A stretch of 64,000 bases of DNA from Limnospira fusiformis SAG 85.79 (GTDB taxonomy: Bacteria; Cyanobacteriota; Cyanobacteriia; Cyanobacteriales; Microcoleaceae): the NCBI RefSeq assembly GCF_012516315.1, contig NZ_CP051185.1:1725403-1789402 (forward strand), in the 5' to 3' direction. Position numbers and translations under genes: made by a program. The notes below the pieces were generated by a model. The model saw only the letters and a list, made by a program, of their open reading frames with translations, was not told where the DNA came from and made no database searches. Positions 45,754 through 54,568 of the stretch are shown in pieces. The stretch's first letter is position 1; the number at the start of each line of letters is the position of its first letter.

Positions 45754-45862
45754 TCAAATCTCCCCTAACCAGGTTTCGATCGCAGATATCAGATTCGGTT
45801 GATTGGGGGGAAAGCCTTTTAAGGGCGCTTCTAGGGGTTCGGAGGTGAGGAAGGCGATTTTA
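45754..45862 (-). repeat. STAND 3'-end copy 1 (about 109 bp)
   Basis: On the minus strand it encodes PLEAPLKGFPPNQPNLISAI and WLGEI-stop, the C-terminus of the NACHT-HEAT protein (49.3 kb). No rest of that gene is present. It follows a VapBC-type pair. Confidence 0.85.
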
Positions 45863-45880
45863 CCATGTCGTGCTTTGCTA

Positions 45881-46297
45881 TTAAGATCTGAAAAGATTCT
45901 CAAAATAATTGTTATTATTCCATTGATAAATACTAAAATCCTTAACATCTAATGATAAAATTCGTCCAGTTTTATATTCTTCTGCCAACAAAACCAGGGA
46001 TGCGTCAGCTAAATCCATGGGAACATCGCGATATTTATTCATCAAATATTTGAGTCTAGTAATCTGGTTAGGCTTAATTTCAAAAACTTGGAATAATCCC
46101 TCAGATATGGCACTAATAAACGTAACCGAAGCTTGGACTCCGCGACGAGTTTGTAGAAAGTAGCAGGTTTCGGTGACAACACACCATGTGGTAATCAGCG
46201 GTTCATGATATTGACTAAACGTTTGTTTAGCGGCTTCATGGTAGTTATCATTTTTGTTGGCTAAGGCAACCCAAAACCCGGTATCAACAATAATCAT
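45881..46297 (-). CDS. VapC-type PIN-domain toxin
   Basis: 138 residues. PIN-domain acidic residues are in place: D5 in IIVDTGFWVAL, E43 in VVTETCYFL, D97 in MDLADASLVLLA and D116 in SLDVKDFSIY. PIN toxins cleave RNA. It overlaps its antitoxin gene by four bases (ATGA). The last residues run into AT-rich DNA next to STAND copy 1. Confidence 0.85.
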   Translation of the reverse strand: MIIVDTGFWVALANKNDNYHEAAKQTFSQYHEPLITTWCVVTETCYFLQTRRGVQASVTFISAISEGLFQVFEIKPNQITRLKYLMNKYRDVPMDLADASLVLLAEEYKTGRILSLDVKDFSIYQWNNNNYFENLFRS

Positions 46298-46545
46298 TGT
46301 TCAGTATTAATTTCTTGCATTAATATTGATTCGCAGTTTTCGGCTAGGTCAGGTTCGGCTTCAATACAACCAACAAAGCCAATTTTACTAAAGTTCTCTA
46401 TATGACTGGTAGAAGTCGTCAAGAGTTTTCGATAATAATAATCAAGAGCAGCTCCTAAAACTTCATCGGAATTTTGTTGAGTTTTTTGTTGAATAAAAGC
46501 CAATTTTTGTACTTGTTCGTCAGTTAATTGAGTGGCAATTTTCAT
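46294..46545 (-). CDS. VapB-type antitoxin
   Basis: 83 residues from ATG 46545, with GGGAG ahead; the ORF extends eight codons further without support. The start MKIATQLTDEQVQKLAFIQQ suggests a ribbon-helix-helix repressor and the acidic C-terminus (EAEPDLAENCESILMQEI) the toxin-binding tail. A damaged, internally deleted copy of this gene lies at 48533-48635. Confidence 0.75.
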   Translation of the reverse strand: MKIATQLTDEQVQKLAFIQQKTQQNSDEVLGAALDYYYRKLLTTSTSHIENFSKIGFVGCIEAEPDLAENCESILMQEINTEQ

Positions 46546-46603
46546 TATGTCTCCCTTTTCGTTTATCACCTTATGGAAATTTTAACCTAAAAAACGGTAA
46601 CTT

Positions 46604-47040
46604 TCAAATCTCCCCTAACCAAGTTTCGATCGCCGATATCAGATTCGGTTGATTGGGGGGAAAGCCTTTTAACGGCGCTTCTAGGGGTTCTGAGGTGAGA
46701 AATGCGATTCTCCTACCCAGACGCTTCCGGAACGCAATTACCCCCGTCAGTTTTTGGCAAAAGGCGATTCTCCTGCCCAGACGCTTCGCGATCGCTTCTG
46801 GGGTGGGTTGGGTCGGGGTGGAAATTCGCTACCGAAGAGAATGGCACAGTGGGGGAGGAGGTGGGGCGCGTTTGAGGGTTTTGAGGTGGCGATCGCAGTT
46901 CTGCGGGGTCTTCGTCGGGACGAGTGATGTCCCAAATCAGTTCGAGCCAGGGTGAGGGCGATTTCCCGTTCGCGGGTTTCGTTGGCGAGGATGTCGGCGT
47001 TGAGGCAATTCTAGGAGTTCGTCCGTGAGGAAGGCTGGGG
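46604..47040 (-). repeat. STAND 3'-end copy 2 (about 437 bp, longest)
   Basis: Matches roughly 49310-49700 of the NACHT-HEAT gene with substitutions, small insertions (including HIP1 and CTCCTACCCAGACGCTTC segments) and frameshifts, so it is not coding. The opposite-strand ORF here is a shadow. Confidence 0.85.
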
Positions 47041-47105
47041 TGTCGGTTGGTTTATGGCAAAATAGAATATCATTCAAAGTAAGTCAGTACCGTGAGGCTT
47101 AGTCA

Positions 47106-47315
47106 ATGATGAGATTTAATGATGTAGTTGAAGCAATAAAAGGTCTTTCTATCGATGAAAAACAAGAAATTTCAATGTTGTTACAGCAATATCTTCGTGA
47201 AGAATCTCGTGACAATATTTATAAGAATTTCCAAGTAGCCCAGCAGGAAGAAAAACAAGGAAATCTTAAGTTCTCCAACCAGATTGATAAATTGAAGAAG
47301 ATGATTGAAGAATAA
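47106..47315 (+). CDS. Antitoxin of a RelE-type pair
   Basis: 69 residues: MMRFNDVVEAIKGLSIDEKQEISMLL without break, then an Arg/Glu-rich helix and a charged tail KLKKMIEE. It resembles antitoxins that precede RelE/YafQ-like toxins. The toxin ATG follows the stop by two bases. It has the direction opposite to the flanking STAND fragments. Confidence 0.7.
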   Translation: MMRFNDVVEAIKGLSIDEKQEISMLLQQYLREESRDNIYKNFQVAQQEEKQGNLKFSNQIDKLKKMIEE

Positions 47316-47317
47316 TT

Positions 47318-47584
47318 ATGGAAGTTAGTTTTAGCTCTGCTTTTAAACGGGCTTTTAAAAAGAAAATTAAAGGCAATCAGGATTTAGAAACAAGGTTTTG
47401 GCAAAAGTTAGACTTGTTTATCCTCGATCCATTTGACCCTACTTTAAAGACGCACAAACTATCGGGTAAGTTGAAAGATTTATGGAGTTTCAGTGTGGGT
47501 TATGATGAGAGAGTGTTATTCTATTTTACAGAGGATGAAAAAGCTGTATTTGTTGATATGGGCAGCCATGATGAGGTGTATTAA
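47318..47584 (+). CDS. RelE/YafQ-type toxin
   Basis: 88 residues. FSSAFKRAFKKKIKGNQDLE, the THKLSGKLKDLWSFSVGYDERVLFYF core and the terminal FVDMGSHDEVY match the RelE superfamily, with the C-terminal HDEVY in place of the active-site His/Tyr element. It would cleave mRNA at the ribosome. Intact, with antitoxin immediately upstream. Confidence 0.8.
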   Translation: MEVSFSSAFKRAFKKKIKGNQDLETRFWQKLDLFILDPFDPTLKTHKLSGKLKDLWSFSVGYDERVLFYFTEDEKAVFVDMGSHDEVY

Positions 47585-47653
47585 GTAGCCAGAAACTGGG
47601 TTTCTATCCCAATCTCTGATTTGTAGGTGAAACTGTCGCAGAAAACCGGTTTC

Positions 47654-47757
47654 TCAAATTTCCTCTAACCAGGTTTCGATCGCAGATATCAGATTCGGTT
47701 GATTGGGGGGAAAGCCTTTTAACGGCGCTTCTAGGGGTTCGGAGGTGAGCAAGGCAA
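47654..47757 (-). repeat. STAND 3'-end copy 3 (about 104 bp)
   Basis: Same terminal segment as copy 1, directly preceded on the plus strand by a degenerate AGAAACC-GGTTTCT palindrome at 47639-47654. Confidence 0.85.
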
Positions 47758-47856
47758 TGTCTCCTTATATCGTTCCAGGTTGTTGGGCAACTACTGAAGG
47801 ATATTGCTAATCCGATTAGAATCATTTTTCAGGAATTGAGGTCATGAGCGATCGCC

Positions 47857-48279
47857 TTAATTATCCAGTGGCATAATAATCGGAATCGTTTGGTTTCTGT
47901 GTTTTCGATAGATGGTAAAATCACTATCTAGGGTAATAATTTGGCTATCTTCATACATTTCACTCATCCTCACTAAACAGGCATCGGCTAACGACATAGG
48001 GACTGAAACATAGCGTTGCATGAGGCTCTCTATCGCTTCTATTTCTTGGATTAAGGTGAAGGGTATAACCAGATGTCCTTGTTTGATTAATTTTAAGATA
48101 GTTGCTTGTCCTTGATGAATTCTTCGGGCCAGAAAACAGGCTTCTGTGATGACGGCTTCATTGGTGATGACGGGGGCGGTAATTTTGGATAATTGGTTAA
48201 CAGCCCAAGAATGAAATTTATCCTTGGGCAACAGAAAAGCAATTAAAACTCCCGTGTCTACAATGATTTTTGGACTCAT
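47857..48279 (-). CDS. VapC-type PIN-domain toxin
   Basis: 140 residues. Acidic PIN residues appear in IIVDTGVLIAFLL, AVITEACFLARR, MSLADACLVRMSEMY and TLDSDFTIYR. The order and spacing resemble those of the PIN gene at 45.9 kb, but the sequence is clearly different, so this is a separate family member. ATGA overlap with its antitoxin. Confidence 0.85.
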   Translation of the reverse strand: MSPKIIVDTGVLIAFLLPKDKFHSWAVNQLSKITAPVITNEAVITEACFLARRIHQGQATILKLIKQGHLVIPFTLIQEIEAIESLMQRYVSVPMSLADACLVRMSEMYEDSQIITLDSDFTIYRKHRNQTIPIIMPLDN

Positions 48280-48521
48280 TCTTCACCTAATCCTTCTAAA
48301 TATTGAGGATTGTGGGACAAATCCTCTAAATCACTATCGAGACAGCCCATAAATTCTTTCGCTGCTTCTGCGAATGAAACTTCAGGGGTTTCTATGGTTT
48401 GGGGCGCTGTTTTCTGGTGGCTAGATTGGTATTCTAAGAATTCGATGAATTCAAGTAACTTTTGCCATTGTTCAGGGGGCAATTTTTGAATTTTTTGGAT
48501 GGCTATTTCTAGGGTAAGCAT
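48276..48521 (-). CDS. Antitoxin of the PIN pair
   Basis: 81 residues. N-terminal helix MLTLEIAIQKIQKLPPEQWQ followed by LLEFIEFLEYQ is a DUF2281-type antitoxin start; the middle is a disordered Gln/Thr linker and the tail (SFAEAAKEFMGCLDSDLEDL) is the toxin-binding segment. Gene order antitoxin-toxin with overlap. Confidence 0.75.
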   Translation of the reverse strand: MLTLEIAIQKIQKLPPEQWQKLLEFIEFLEYQSSHQKTAPQTIETPEVSFAEAAKEFMGCLDSDLEDLSHNPQYLEGLGEE

Positions 48522-48532
48522 GGTTCGTTATG

Positions 48533-48635
48533 ATTTGCAGTTTTCAGCTAGGTCAGGTTCGAGTTCAATAGTGAGTTGAGTGGCAATTTCTCTTGTTTCC
48601 TCTTTTTGTCTATGAAAGGATATTTTAACCTAAAA
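48533..48635 (-). pseudogene. Remnant of a second copy of the 46.3-kb antitoxin gene
   Basis: The plus-strand sequence CAGTTTTCAGCTAGGTCAGG matches the C-terminal coding end at 46332-46351, then jumps over about 150 bases to match the start region (GAGTGGCAATTT) and the upstream TTTTAACCTAAAA. So an antitoxin copy was here and lost its middle; the PIN gene is gone. Confidence 0.65.
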
Positions 48636-48710
48636 TTTCAGAAACCGGGTTTCTAGCAAAATATCGGGTTTGTAGCAGAAACTCTCGCAGAAACCCGGTT
48701 TCTTGGGTGA

Positions 48711-48974
48711 TCAAATCTCCCCTAACCAGGTTTCGATCGCAGATATCAGATTCGGTTGATTGGGGGGAAAGCCTTTTAACGGCGCTTCTAGGGGTTCTGA
48801 GGTGAGAAATCGTACTCTCCTACGGAGACGCTTCGCGATCGCTTTTAGGGTGGGTTGGGTCGGGGTGGAAATTCGCCGCCAAAGAGGATGGCTCCGTGGG
48901 GGAGGAGGTGGGGCGCGTTTGAGGGTTTTGAGGTGGCAGCGCATTTCAAGCGGGGTGGCGGGTCCGGGGGTAGC
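48711..48974 (-). repeat. STAND 3'-end copy 4 (about 264 bp)
   Basis: Corresponds to 49308-49580 of the NACHT-HEAT gene with internal deletions. Preceded on the plus strand by two palindromic AGAAACC(C/G)GGTTTCT elements at 48642-48655 and 48688-48702. Confidence 0.85.
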
Positions 48975-49028
48975 CTAACCTTGGCGGTGTAACCTCAATC
49001 CACAAGCCAGACTTCTCCCCGGTTAGGA

Positions 49029-49220
49029 CTACTCATAATCTGCCTCTTGCTCATCTAAGGCTAAAAACAGTTCTTCTGCATTGAGGACTAAATCCTCATC
49101 GGTCAAAGGGGGAACGTCAAAATTGATAACGCGCTTGAGTATTTCTGCTGCTATCGCCTGTTGTTCTGTAGTCGGCAACTCATCAAAGTTTTTGAGAATT
49201 TCTTGAGCTAGGGTATTCAT
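49029..49220 (-). CDS. Orphan antitoxin-like protein
   Basis: 63 residues, acidic: MNTLAQEILKNFDELPTTEQ, AAEILKRV, and a tail LFLALDEQEADYE. This pattern is common for antitoxins in cyanobacteria, normally followed by a toxin gene. Here 50 bases later there is only a STAND fragment. The toxin has been lost or is encoded elsewhere. Confidence 0.6.
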   Translation of the reverse strand: MNTLAQEILKNFDELPTTEQQAIAAEILKRVINFDVPPLTDEDLVLNAEELFLALDEQEADYE

Positions 49221-49286
49221 AACAGTTCAGTCCGCTTCGTTACCCAAAATCAGGTTTTAAGGTCAATTCCAATTTTATCCTAAGTT

Positions 49287-52200
49287 TCAGGGAGAACCCC
49301 TATGTACACTCTCCCCTAACCAACTTTCAATGGCAGATATCAGATTCGGTTGATTGGGGGGAAAGCCTTTTAACGGCGCTTCTAGGGGTTCCTCCGTGAG
49401 GAAGGCTACAGCAATTACCCCGGTCAGTTTTTGGCAAAAGGCCATGAGTTCTGGGGTGGGTTGGGTCGGGGTGGAAACCGTTTCGCTACCGAAGAGGATG
49501 GCACCGTGGGGGAGGAGGTTACGGCGTTTTAGGGTTTTGAGGTGGCGGCGCAGTTCTGCGGGGGTGGCGGGTTCCGGGGGGTCTTCGTCGGGACAGGTGA
49601 TTTCCCAAATCAGTTCGCTGAGGGTGAGGGCGATTTCCCGTTCGCGGGTTTCGTCAGCGAGGAGGTCGGCGTTGAGGCAATACAGGGGCAGGTGTTGCAG
49701 GGATTCCCAGGTGAGGGGAGAGGCGAAAGAGGGTTCGCCGCTATGGGGGGTTTGTTCGGTGACTTCGGGATGGGGGGTGGTGGGGGGATTGTGCCATGCT
49801 TGGTAAAATTCGGGATAGGGGAGGTTTTCGGCACAATTCCAGATGACTTTGTAGGATGCCTCGAATCGTTTAAAGTTGTTTTGGTAAACTTCATCGCTGA
49901 GGTTGTCTTTTAAAGTGAAGACGACTTCTGCATAGTGTTGGCGTGTGGTGAGGATTTTCTTTAAACTTTCTGCCGCCTGCATACGGGTATCTTCATCCTC
50001 AGTCGTGCGGATAACTTGGAGCAACCCAGCGATCGCGTCGGGATTTCCTGGGTCGATTTTCCATAAACTCTCTGCCGCCTCTCTACGGGTATATTCATCC
50101 TCAGTATTGCGGATAAGTTCGACCAATCCAGCGATCGCCTCGGGATTTCCTTGTCCGATTTCCCCTAAACTATATACCGCCATACGGGTCAATTCATCCT
50201 CAGTATTGCGTATAACTTCGACCAACCCAGCGATCGCCTCGGGATTTCCTGGATCGATTTCCTCTAAACTATATGCCGCATTTCTACGGGTCCATTCATC
50301 CTTAGTATTGCGTATAACTTCGACCAATACGGCGATCGCCTCCGGATTTCCTTGTCCGATTTCCCCTAAACTATATACCGCCATACGGGTCAATTCATCC
50401 TCAGTATTGCGTATAACTTCGAGCAATATGGCGATCGCATCGGGATTTCCTGGGTCGATTTTCTCTAAACTCTCTACCGCCCACCTACGGGTATGTTCAT
50501 CCTCAGTATTGCGGATAACTTCGACCAATACGGCTATCGCATCGGGATTTCCTGGGTCGATTTCCCCTAAACTCTGTGCCGCCTCCCTACGGGTATCTTC
50601 ATCCTCAGTACTGCGGATAACTTCGACCAATACAGCGATCGCATCGGGATTTCCTGGGTCGATTTTCCCTAAAATTTCTGCCGCCAGCAAACGGGTATCT
50701 TCATCCTCAGTATTGCGGATAACTTCGACCAATCCAGCGATCGCATCGGGATTTCCTGGGTCGATTTCCTCTAAACTCCATGCCGCCAGCAAACGGGTAT
50801 ATTCATCCTCAGTATTGCGGATAATTTCGACCAATACAGCGATCGCCTCCGGATTTCCTTGTCCGATTTCCCCTAAACTCTCTATAGCCTCCCTACGGGT
50901 ATCTTCATCCTCAGTATTGCGGATAACTTTGAGCAATCCAGCGATCGCATCGGGATTTCCTTTTCCGATTTCCCCTAAACTCCGTGCCGCCTGCCTACGG
51001 GTAAATTCATTCTCAGTATTGCGGATAACTTCGAGCAATCCAGCGATCGCTTGAGGATTTCCTGGGTCGATTTTCCCTAAACTCCATACTGCCCTGCATT
51101 GGGTAGAGTCAGACTTAGTAGTTTCGATAAGTTTGACCAAAGCAGCGATCGCTTGAGGGCTTCCTTGTCCGATTTCCCCTAAAATCTCTGCCGCCTGCCT
51201 CTGAGTATCTTCATCCTCAGTGGTTTCGATCAGTTTAACCAAAGCAGCGATCGCATCGGCATTTCCTGGGTCGATTGCCCCTAAACTCTCAGCCGCCTGC
51301 CTCCGGGTATCTTCTCCTGGGCAATTTTCAATGATTACACTCAGTTCTGGAACAGCCAGCCGTCTAATGGTTTCAGGTATCGTCTTTCTTGCCCCTTCTT
51401 CTATCGGATTTAAAAAAGTTCGCCATTCCTGTTTTTCAATATTGAAATAACCAAAACCCCACTTGACTACCTGCCGAACAATCTCAGCCGCCCTAGAACA
51501 AGCCTTAAACTCATTAATTCCTGCCGCTGCCAGAAAAAAGGCTTGATATTCATAAAAATCTCTGACCCCATCCTCAAACTCAACCAACCCCCGAATAAAC
51601 GCTTCCTTCTCCTCATCCCCAATATCCTCACGCCCCAACCACAACAAAATTACCTGCTTCCACTGCGGTTCAAAAATTCTATACCGCTTCCCCTCCACCG
51701 GACGATCGCAATGATCCTTCGGCAGAAAATAATCCCAATCCTCCACCGCCAACGCCGCAAAATACTCCTGAAACGTCGCATGATAAAACCCATACACCTT
51801 CTCACGGGGATTTTCCGCCGCCACCCCCACCTCATTCAACCAGCCTAACTTTAACGCCAAAGGAAACAACGACCCCTTTGCCTTCGGTTTCCCCAAATGC
51901 TCACATACCAACCGATGAGTTAACCGAAATCGACTCGTTTCCCCCTCCAGGGATGCCTTCGCCAACTCTCCCAAAGCCGCATTTAACTGTTCCTTTTCCT
52001 CCTCCGTCACCGGAAAAGCCGTTTCCTTCCAGCCATAGACCGACTCCACAAACCCCCCATACAATTCCGCCATCGTTTCCGGTAGCGCATCCTCCACCTT
52101 CCAAGTCGCACATAACAAGGTTAACCGCAGGGGATTGCGGCATAAATCCTTAATCCGTTCCTTCCCCGACTCTTGCAATTCTGACCACAAGGATTCCGCC

Positions 52201-53705
52201 AACTGGACATCCTCACCCGCCGCCACCAACCCCCGAAACCAGCGCCGGATAAACTCCTGCATTTGTTCATCCTGAAACGGTTGGGTGAGATAGGTTTGAA
52301 ACCCCTGTAACTGGCTGGGGTTCCCTTGCCACAAATTCAAGCGACAGGTGACAATCATCCGCGCATCCGTCACCCAACCTCGGAATTTTAACCCCTGTAG
52401 GTCCGTCTGGCTCATCTCATCCAAGCCATCCAACAGTAACCAGACTGCACCCCCCTCAAATTTATTCCCCCAGTCGGCTTTAATTTCCTCTCTGGACTGC
52501 CTCAATGCCTCGGTGAGCCATTTTTGCTCTAAATACTCTCCCAGGGGTTGACTGCCCAATTCTGCCAAGGATACCCAAACCACTAAATCATCGGTTGCTT
52601 GTAATAACCAAAAGGCTAATTTCTGGAGTAACGTGGTTTTTCCCGCCCCCGGTTCCCCAATAATGGCAAGACGTTTCTCCGTGCGTTGACTAATCACTTC
52701 TTCGAGAAACTCTCGGTAAGCAAACCGTTTCTCGACTTCCTCCCGATTGTACAAGTCCGAACCTTTTTCCGGGTCAATCTCTTGGGGGTGTTTTGGGTTC
52801 TCACTCCGTTTCGGTTTCACTAGGGCTAAATCGACAAATAAATCCTCATCAATTAAATTGCGATTCCCATAAACCTGACCGATAACCGTATTACTGCTTA
52901 ACGGTTTCCGGTCCAGTAACATCCGACGGCAAATATCTTGCCATTCATCGATCGCATATTCCACCGGGAACCCAGCAATCTCTTGTCCAATCAGGCGTTT
53001 AAGTTGCTCATACCCGGTTTGGGAACTCTCCACAATCAGGATAATACTGCCTTCCTCAACCTTGGTAATGGAGAGGGTTTTATCCTTGAGCAGGTTTTGC
53101 AGGGTAGTGGTGATTTCCGTGAGTTGCTGTTGCGCCTGTTGATAGTCGCCTTTGAGTCCTAAAATGCAGCGGTTGAGCGTCGCCGTGAGTTGGGGCGGAT
53201 GGTTAGGTTCAGGCAGTTCCCCAAAGGACTCTTTCCATTTATCTCGAATAACCTGTAGGTTCTCTTCTCTCTTGGTTTGATGTTTGAGACAGAGCGAAAA
53301 CTTCCAATATCCTTGATTTTTGGCTGATTCATGCTCCTTCAGAATCCCCAAATCTCGAAGGCAAGCCAAGGCATTTTGAATCAGTTCATCCCTCGCCGCT
53401 TCCAAAATCGGTTTCTGGCGATAGGTTTCTAATAAAATCCCTAACTCCTTCTTAGTAATCCCCTTTTCTATCCGCTTAATCTGTCCATTGCGCTGTTTTT
53501 GCTCAAGGATGCCAGACACCCTCAACTCGTCCTCTTTCACCCACTCCAGTTCAAACTGTGCCTTGAGTGAGTCTGGGGGAATCGTGATCTCCTTATCATC
53601 CCAAGCCAGCAACGCCGCCACGAAGTCCAGACGGTCTTGCAAGTCCTCCGCGCTTTCTCCATACTTGCGGCTTTTTTTGAAAGGCTGACCCGATTTTCCC
53701 ACCAT
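49287..53705 (-). CDS. NACHT-HEAT STAND protein with variable repeats
   Basis: 1472 residues from ATG 53705 (GAGGGT seven bases upstream; the longer frame has no ribosome site). Residues 1-340: helical N-terminal region with a GSIILIVESSQTG-type effector-associated segment. NACHT NTPase: Walker A GEPGAGKTTLL near 350, Walker B VWLLLDGLDEM near 420, sensor IVTCRLN. Residues about 780-1250: 14 HEAT repeats of 34 residues (unit NPDAIAVLVEVIRNTEDE then TR..A..SL.EIDPG). The last 160 residues form a conserved terminal domain ending in PLEAPLKGFPPNQPNLISAI. STAND ATPases are switches in defence and cell death. Here the repeats are near-identical and vary at a few sites, as in recognition domains. 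Confidence 0.88.
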   Translation of the reverse strand: MVGKSGQPFKKSRKYGESAEDLQDRLDFVAALLAWDDKEITIPPDSLKAQFELEWVKEDELRVSGILEQKQRNGQIKRIEKGITKKELGILLETYRQKPILEAARDELIQNALACLRDLGILKEHESAKNQGYWKFSLCLKHQTKREENLQVIRDKWKESFGELPEPNHPPQLTATLNRCILGLKGDYQQAQQQLTEITTTLQNLLKDKTLSITKVEEGSIILIVESSQTGYEQLKRLIGQEIAGFPVEYAIDEWQDICRRMLLDRKPLSSNTVIGQVYGNRNLIDEDLFVDLALVKPKRSENPKHPQEIDPEKGSDLYNREEVEKRFAYREFLEEVISQRTEKRLAIIGEPGAGKTTLLQKLAFWLLQATDDLVVWVSLAELGSQPLGEYLEQKWLTEALRQSREEIKADWGNKFEGGAVWLLLDGLDEMSQTDLQGLKFRGWVTDARMIVTCRLNLWQGNPSQLQGFQTYLTQPFQDEQMQEFIRRWFRGLVAAGEDVQLAESLWSELQESGKERIKDLCRNPLRLTLLCATWKVEDALPETMAELYGGFVESVYGWKETAFPVTEEEKEQLNAALGELAKASLEGETSRFRLTHRLVCEHLGKPKAKGSLFPLALKLGWLNEVGVAAENPREKVYGFYHATFQEYFAALAVEDWDYFLPKDHCDRPVEGKRYRIFEPQWKQVILLWLGREDIGDEEKEAFIRGLVEFEDGVRDFYEYQAFFLAAAGINEFKACSRAAEIVRQVVKWGFGYFNIEKQEWRTFLNPIEEGARKTIPETIRRLAVPELSVIIENCPGEDTRRQAAESLGAIDPGNADAIAALVKLIETTEDEDTQRQAAEILGEIGQGSPQAIAALVKLIETTKSDSTQCRAVWSLGKIDPGNPQAIAGLLEVIRNTENEFTRRQAARSLGEIGKGNPDAIAGLLKVIRNTEDEDTRREAIESLGEIGQGNPEAIAVLVEIIRNTEDEYTRLLAAWSLEEIDPGNPDAIAGLVEVIRNTEDEDTRLLAAEILGKIDPGNPDAIAVLVEVIRSTEDEDTRREAAQSLGEIDPGNPDAIAVLVEVIRNTEDEHTRRWAVESLEKIDPGNPDAIAILLEVIRNTEDELTRMAVYSLGEIGQGNPEAIAVLVEVIRNTKDEWTRRNAAYSLEEIDPGNPEAIAGLVEVIRNTEDELTRMAVYSLGEIGQGNPEAIAGLVELIRNTEDEYTRREAAESLWKIDPGNPDAIAGLLQVIRTTEDEDTRMQAAESLKKILTTRQHYAEVVFTLKDNLSDEVYQNNFKRFEASYKVIWNCAENLPYPEFYQAWHNPPTTPHPEVTEQTPHSGEPSFASPLTWESLQHLPLYCLNADLLADETREREIALTLSELIWEITCPDEDPPEPATPAELRRHLKTLKRRNLLPHGAILFGSETVSTPTQPTPELMAFCQKLTGVIAVAFLTEEPLEAPLKGFPPNQPNLISAIESWLGESVHRGSP
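49946..51360 (-). repeat. 102-bp HEAT-coding tandem repeats
   Basis: Fourteen units of 102 bp (two of 99 bp) within the STAND gene. Framework such as GATCGC-linked GGGATTTCCT and CATCCTCAGTATTGCGGATA recurs with few silent changes. Units 10 and 12 share the same one-residue deletion and the same ELTRMAVYSLGEIGQG variant, indicating internal copying. Confidence 0.88.
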
Positions 53706-53875
53706 GACGACCCTCGATAGAAAACTGGTGCTGGTTTGGGGAAACTTGCCCAAACGGGAGGGTTGCCCAAACCAGGTAAAGCCATTGTAGCAAGGATTTC
53801 AGGATTTTACCTGTGGATTTGCTTGGGCATTAGCCCAAAAAAACACTGATCTCAAACACACAAAGGAGGTCAGTG
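53706..53875. promoter_or_regulatory. Divergent promoter region with GCCCAA half-sites
   Basis: Between the STAND gene and a small rightward gene. TTGCCCAAAC occurs at 53746-53755 and 53763-53772 (17 bases apart), with an inverted GGTTTGGG at 53733-53740, and the dyad TTGGGC-ATTA-GCCCAA at 53823-53838 is followed by an A-run. These could be operator sites for one regulator acting on both genes; the last may also be a short terminator. Confidence 0.5.
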
Positions 53876-54091
53876 ATGGCTAATCTACAAGACAAATTCA
53901 AACAACGCGCCGCCTTAGAAGACGCATATAGTAATTTCGTGGAACCCTATGTTAATGAGGTGATGGAAATTCAGCTTAATTCCTCCTTAGAGACTCCTCC
54001 GGCTCCGGTGATGTCGGCTTGTTTGGGCTGTGTATCGGGATGGTTGCTGCTGACGTTCGTTTATTGTCTGTGGATGCGCCGACGGCCATGA
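53876..54091 (+). CDS. Small membrane protein divergent from the STAND gene
   Basis: 71 residues from ATG 53876, which follows a perfect AAGGAGGT ribosome site. The N-terminal 45 residues are polar and helical (LQDKFKQRAALEDAYSNFVE), then one membrane helix, CLGCVSGWLLLTFVYCLW, and a basic end RRRP that should stay in the cytoplasm. It shares a promoter region with the STAND gene and might be its membrane partner or effector; this is inference. No family recognised. Confidence 0.6.
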   Translation: MANLQDKFKQRAALEDAYSNFVEPYVNEVMEIQLNSSLETPPAPVMSACLGCVSGWLLLTFVYCLWMRRRP

Positions 54092-54568
54092 ATGTAGCGA
54101 CGACCTTCCCCACCACTTTCGTTAAATCCTGATTGGGCTATCGGTCGCTGGGGAGACGAACGCACCCGCAACTTCCAGCATAGCCACTCTGGCGCAGAAT
54201 GGCGGGAAGAAGGTCTAACCACCTCTGGGTTAGCACTTCAGCCACAGAGGACACAGAGGAGGAGAGGGGGAAGAGGTGGGGGCGACCCCTTGTGGTTGTC
54301 CTGCCGGGTCGCCCTAGCCTTGGGGTCATCATATCAATGGCTACTTTTTTTCTGCTATTTCATGGGTCCTTTTCACTCAGATGCAAGTTACGCATGACCG
54401 AAATGCGTAAAATAAAAAACAATCTAAAAATTGTAGTTGCCGATACATAAACCCCTGGTGATTTTTCTTAGATTGTGGACACAACATCAAACCGACCCTA
54501 TGTTATCTCTAAGCACTCATCCCCTGTGATTAGAACCTAAAAACTCACTGTTGATTCTTAACTAAACA
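54092..54568 (+). promoter_or_regulatory. Intergenic region with NtcA-type promoter for nrtA
   Basis: 477 bases without a supported gene. It contains GTA-N8-TAC at 54433-54446, followed by exactly 22 bases and TAGATT (TAN3T) at 54469-54474. This is the canonical NtcA-activated promoter used for nitrogen assimilation genes in cyanobacteria. It lies about 95 bases upstream of nrtA. The left half (54092-54330) is GC-rich with no recognisable content. Confidence 0.85.

Noticed and set aside
46653..46955. Recurrent ORFs beginning MGGKPFNGASRGS at 46653, 48760, 49354 and 63241
   Set aside because: They are the antisense of the STAND 3'-end segment; their similarity reflects the repeat, not a gene family.
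49945..51054. 369-residue plus-strand ORF antisense to the HEAT repeats
   Set aside because: It is open because of the 102-bp in-frame repeat; the minus-strand protein has clear NACHT and HEAT structure.
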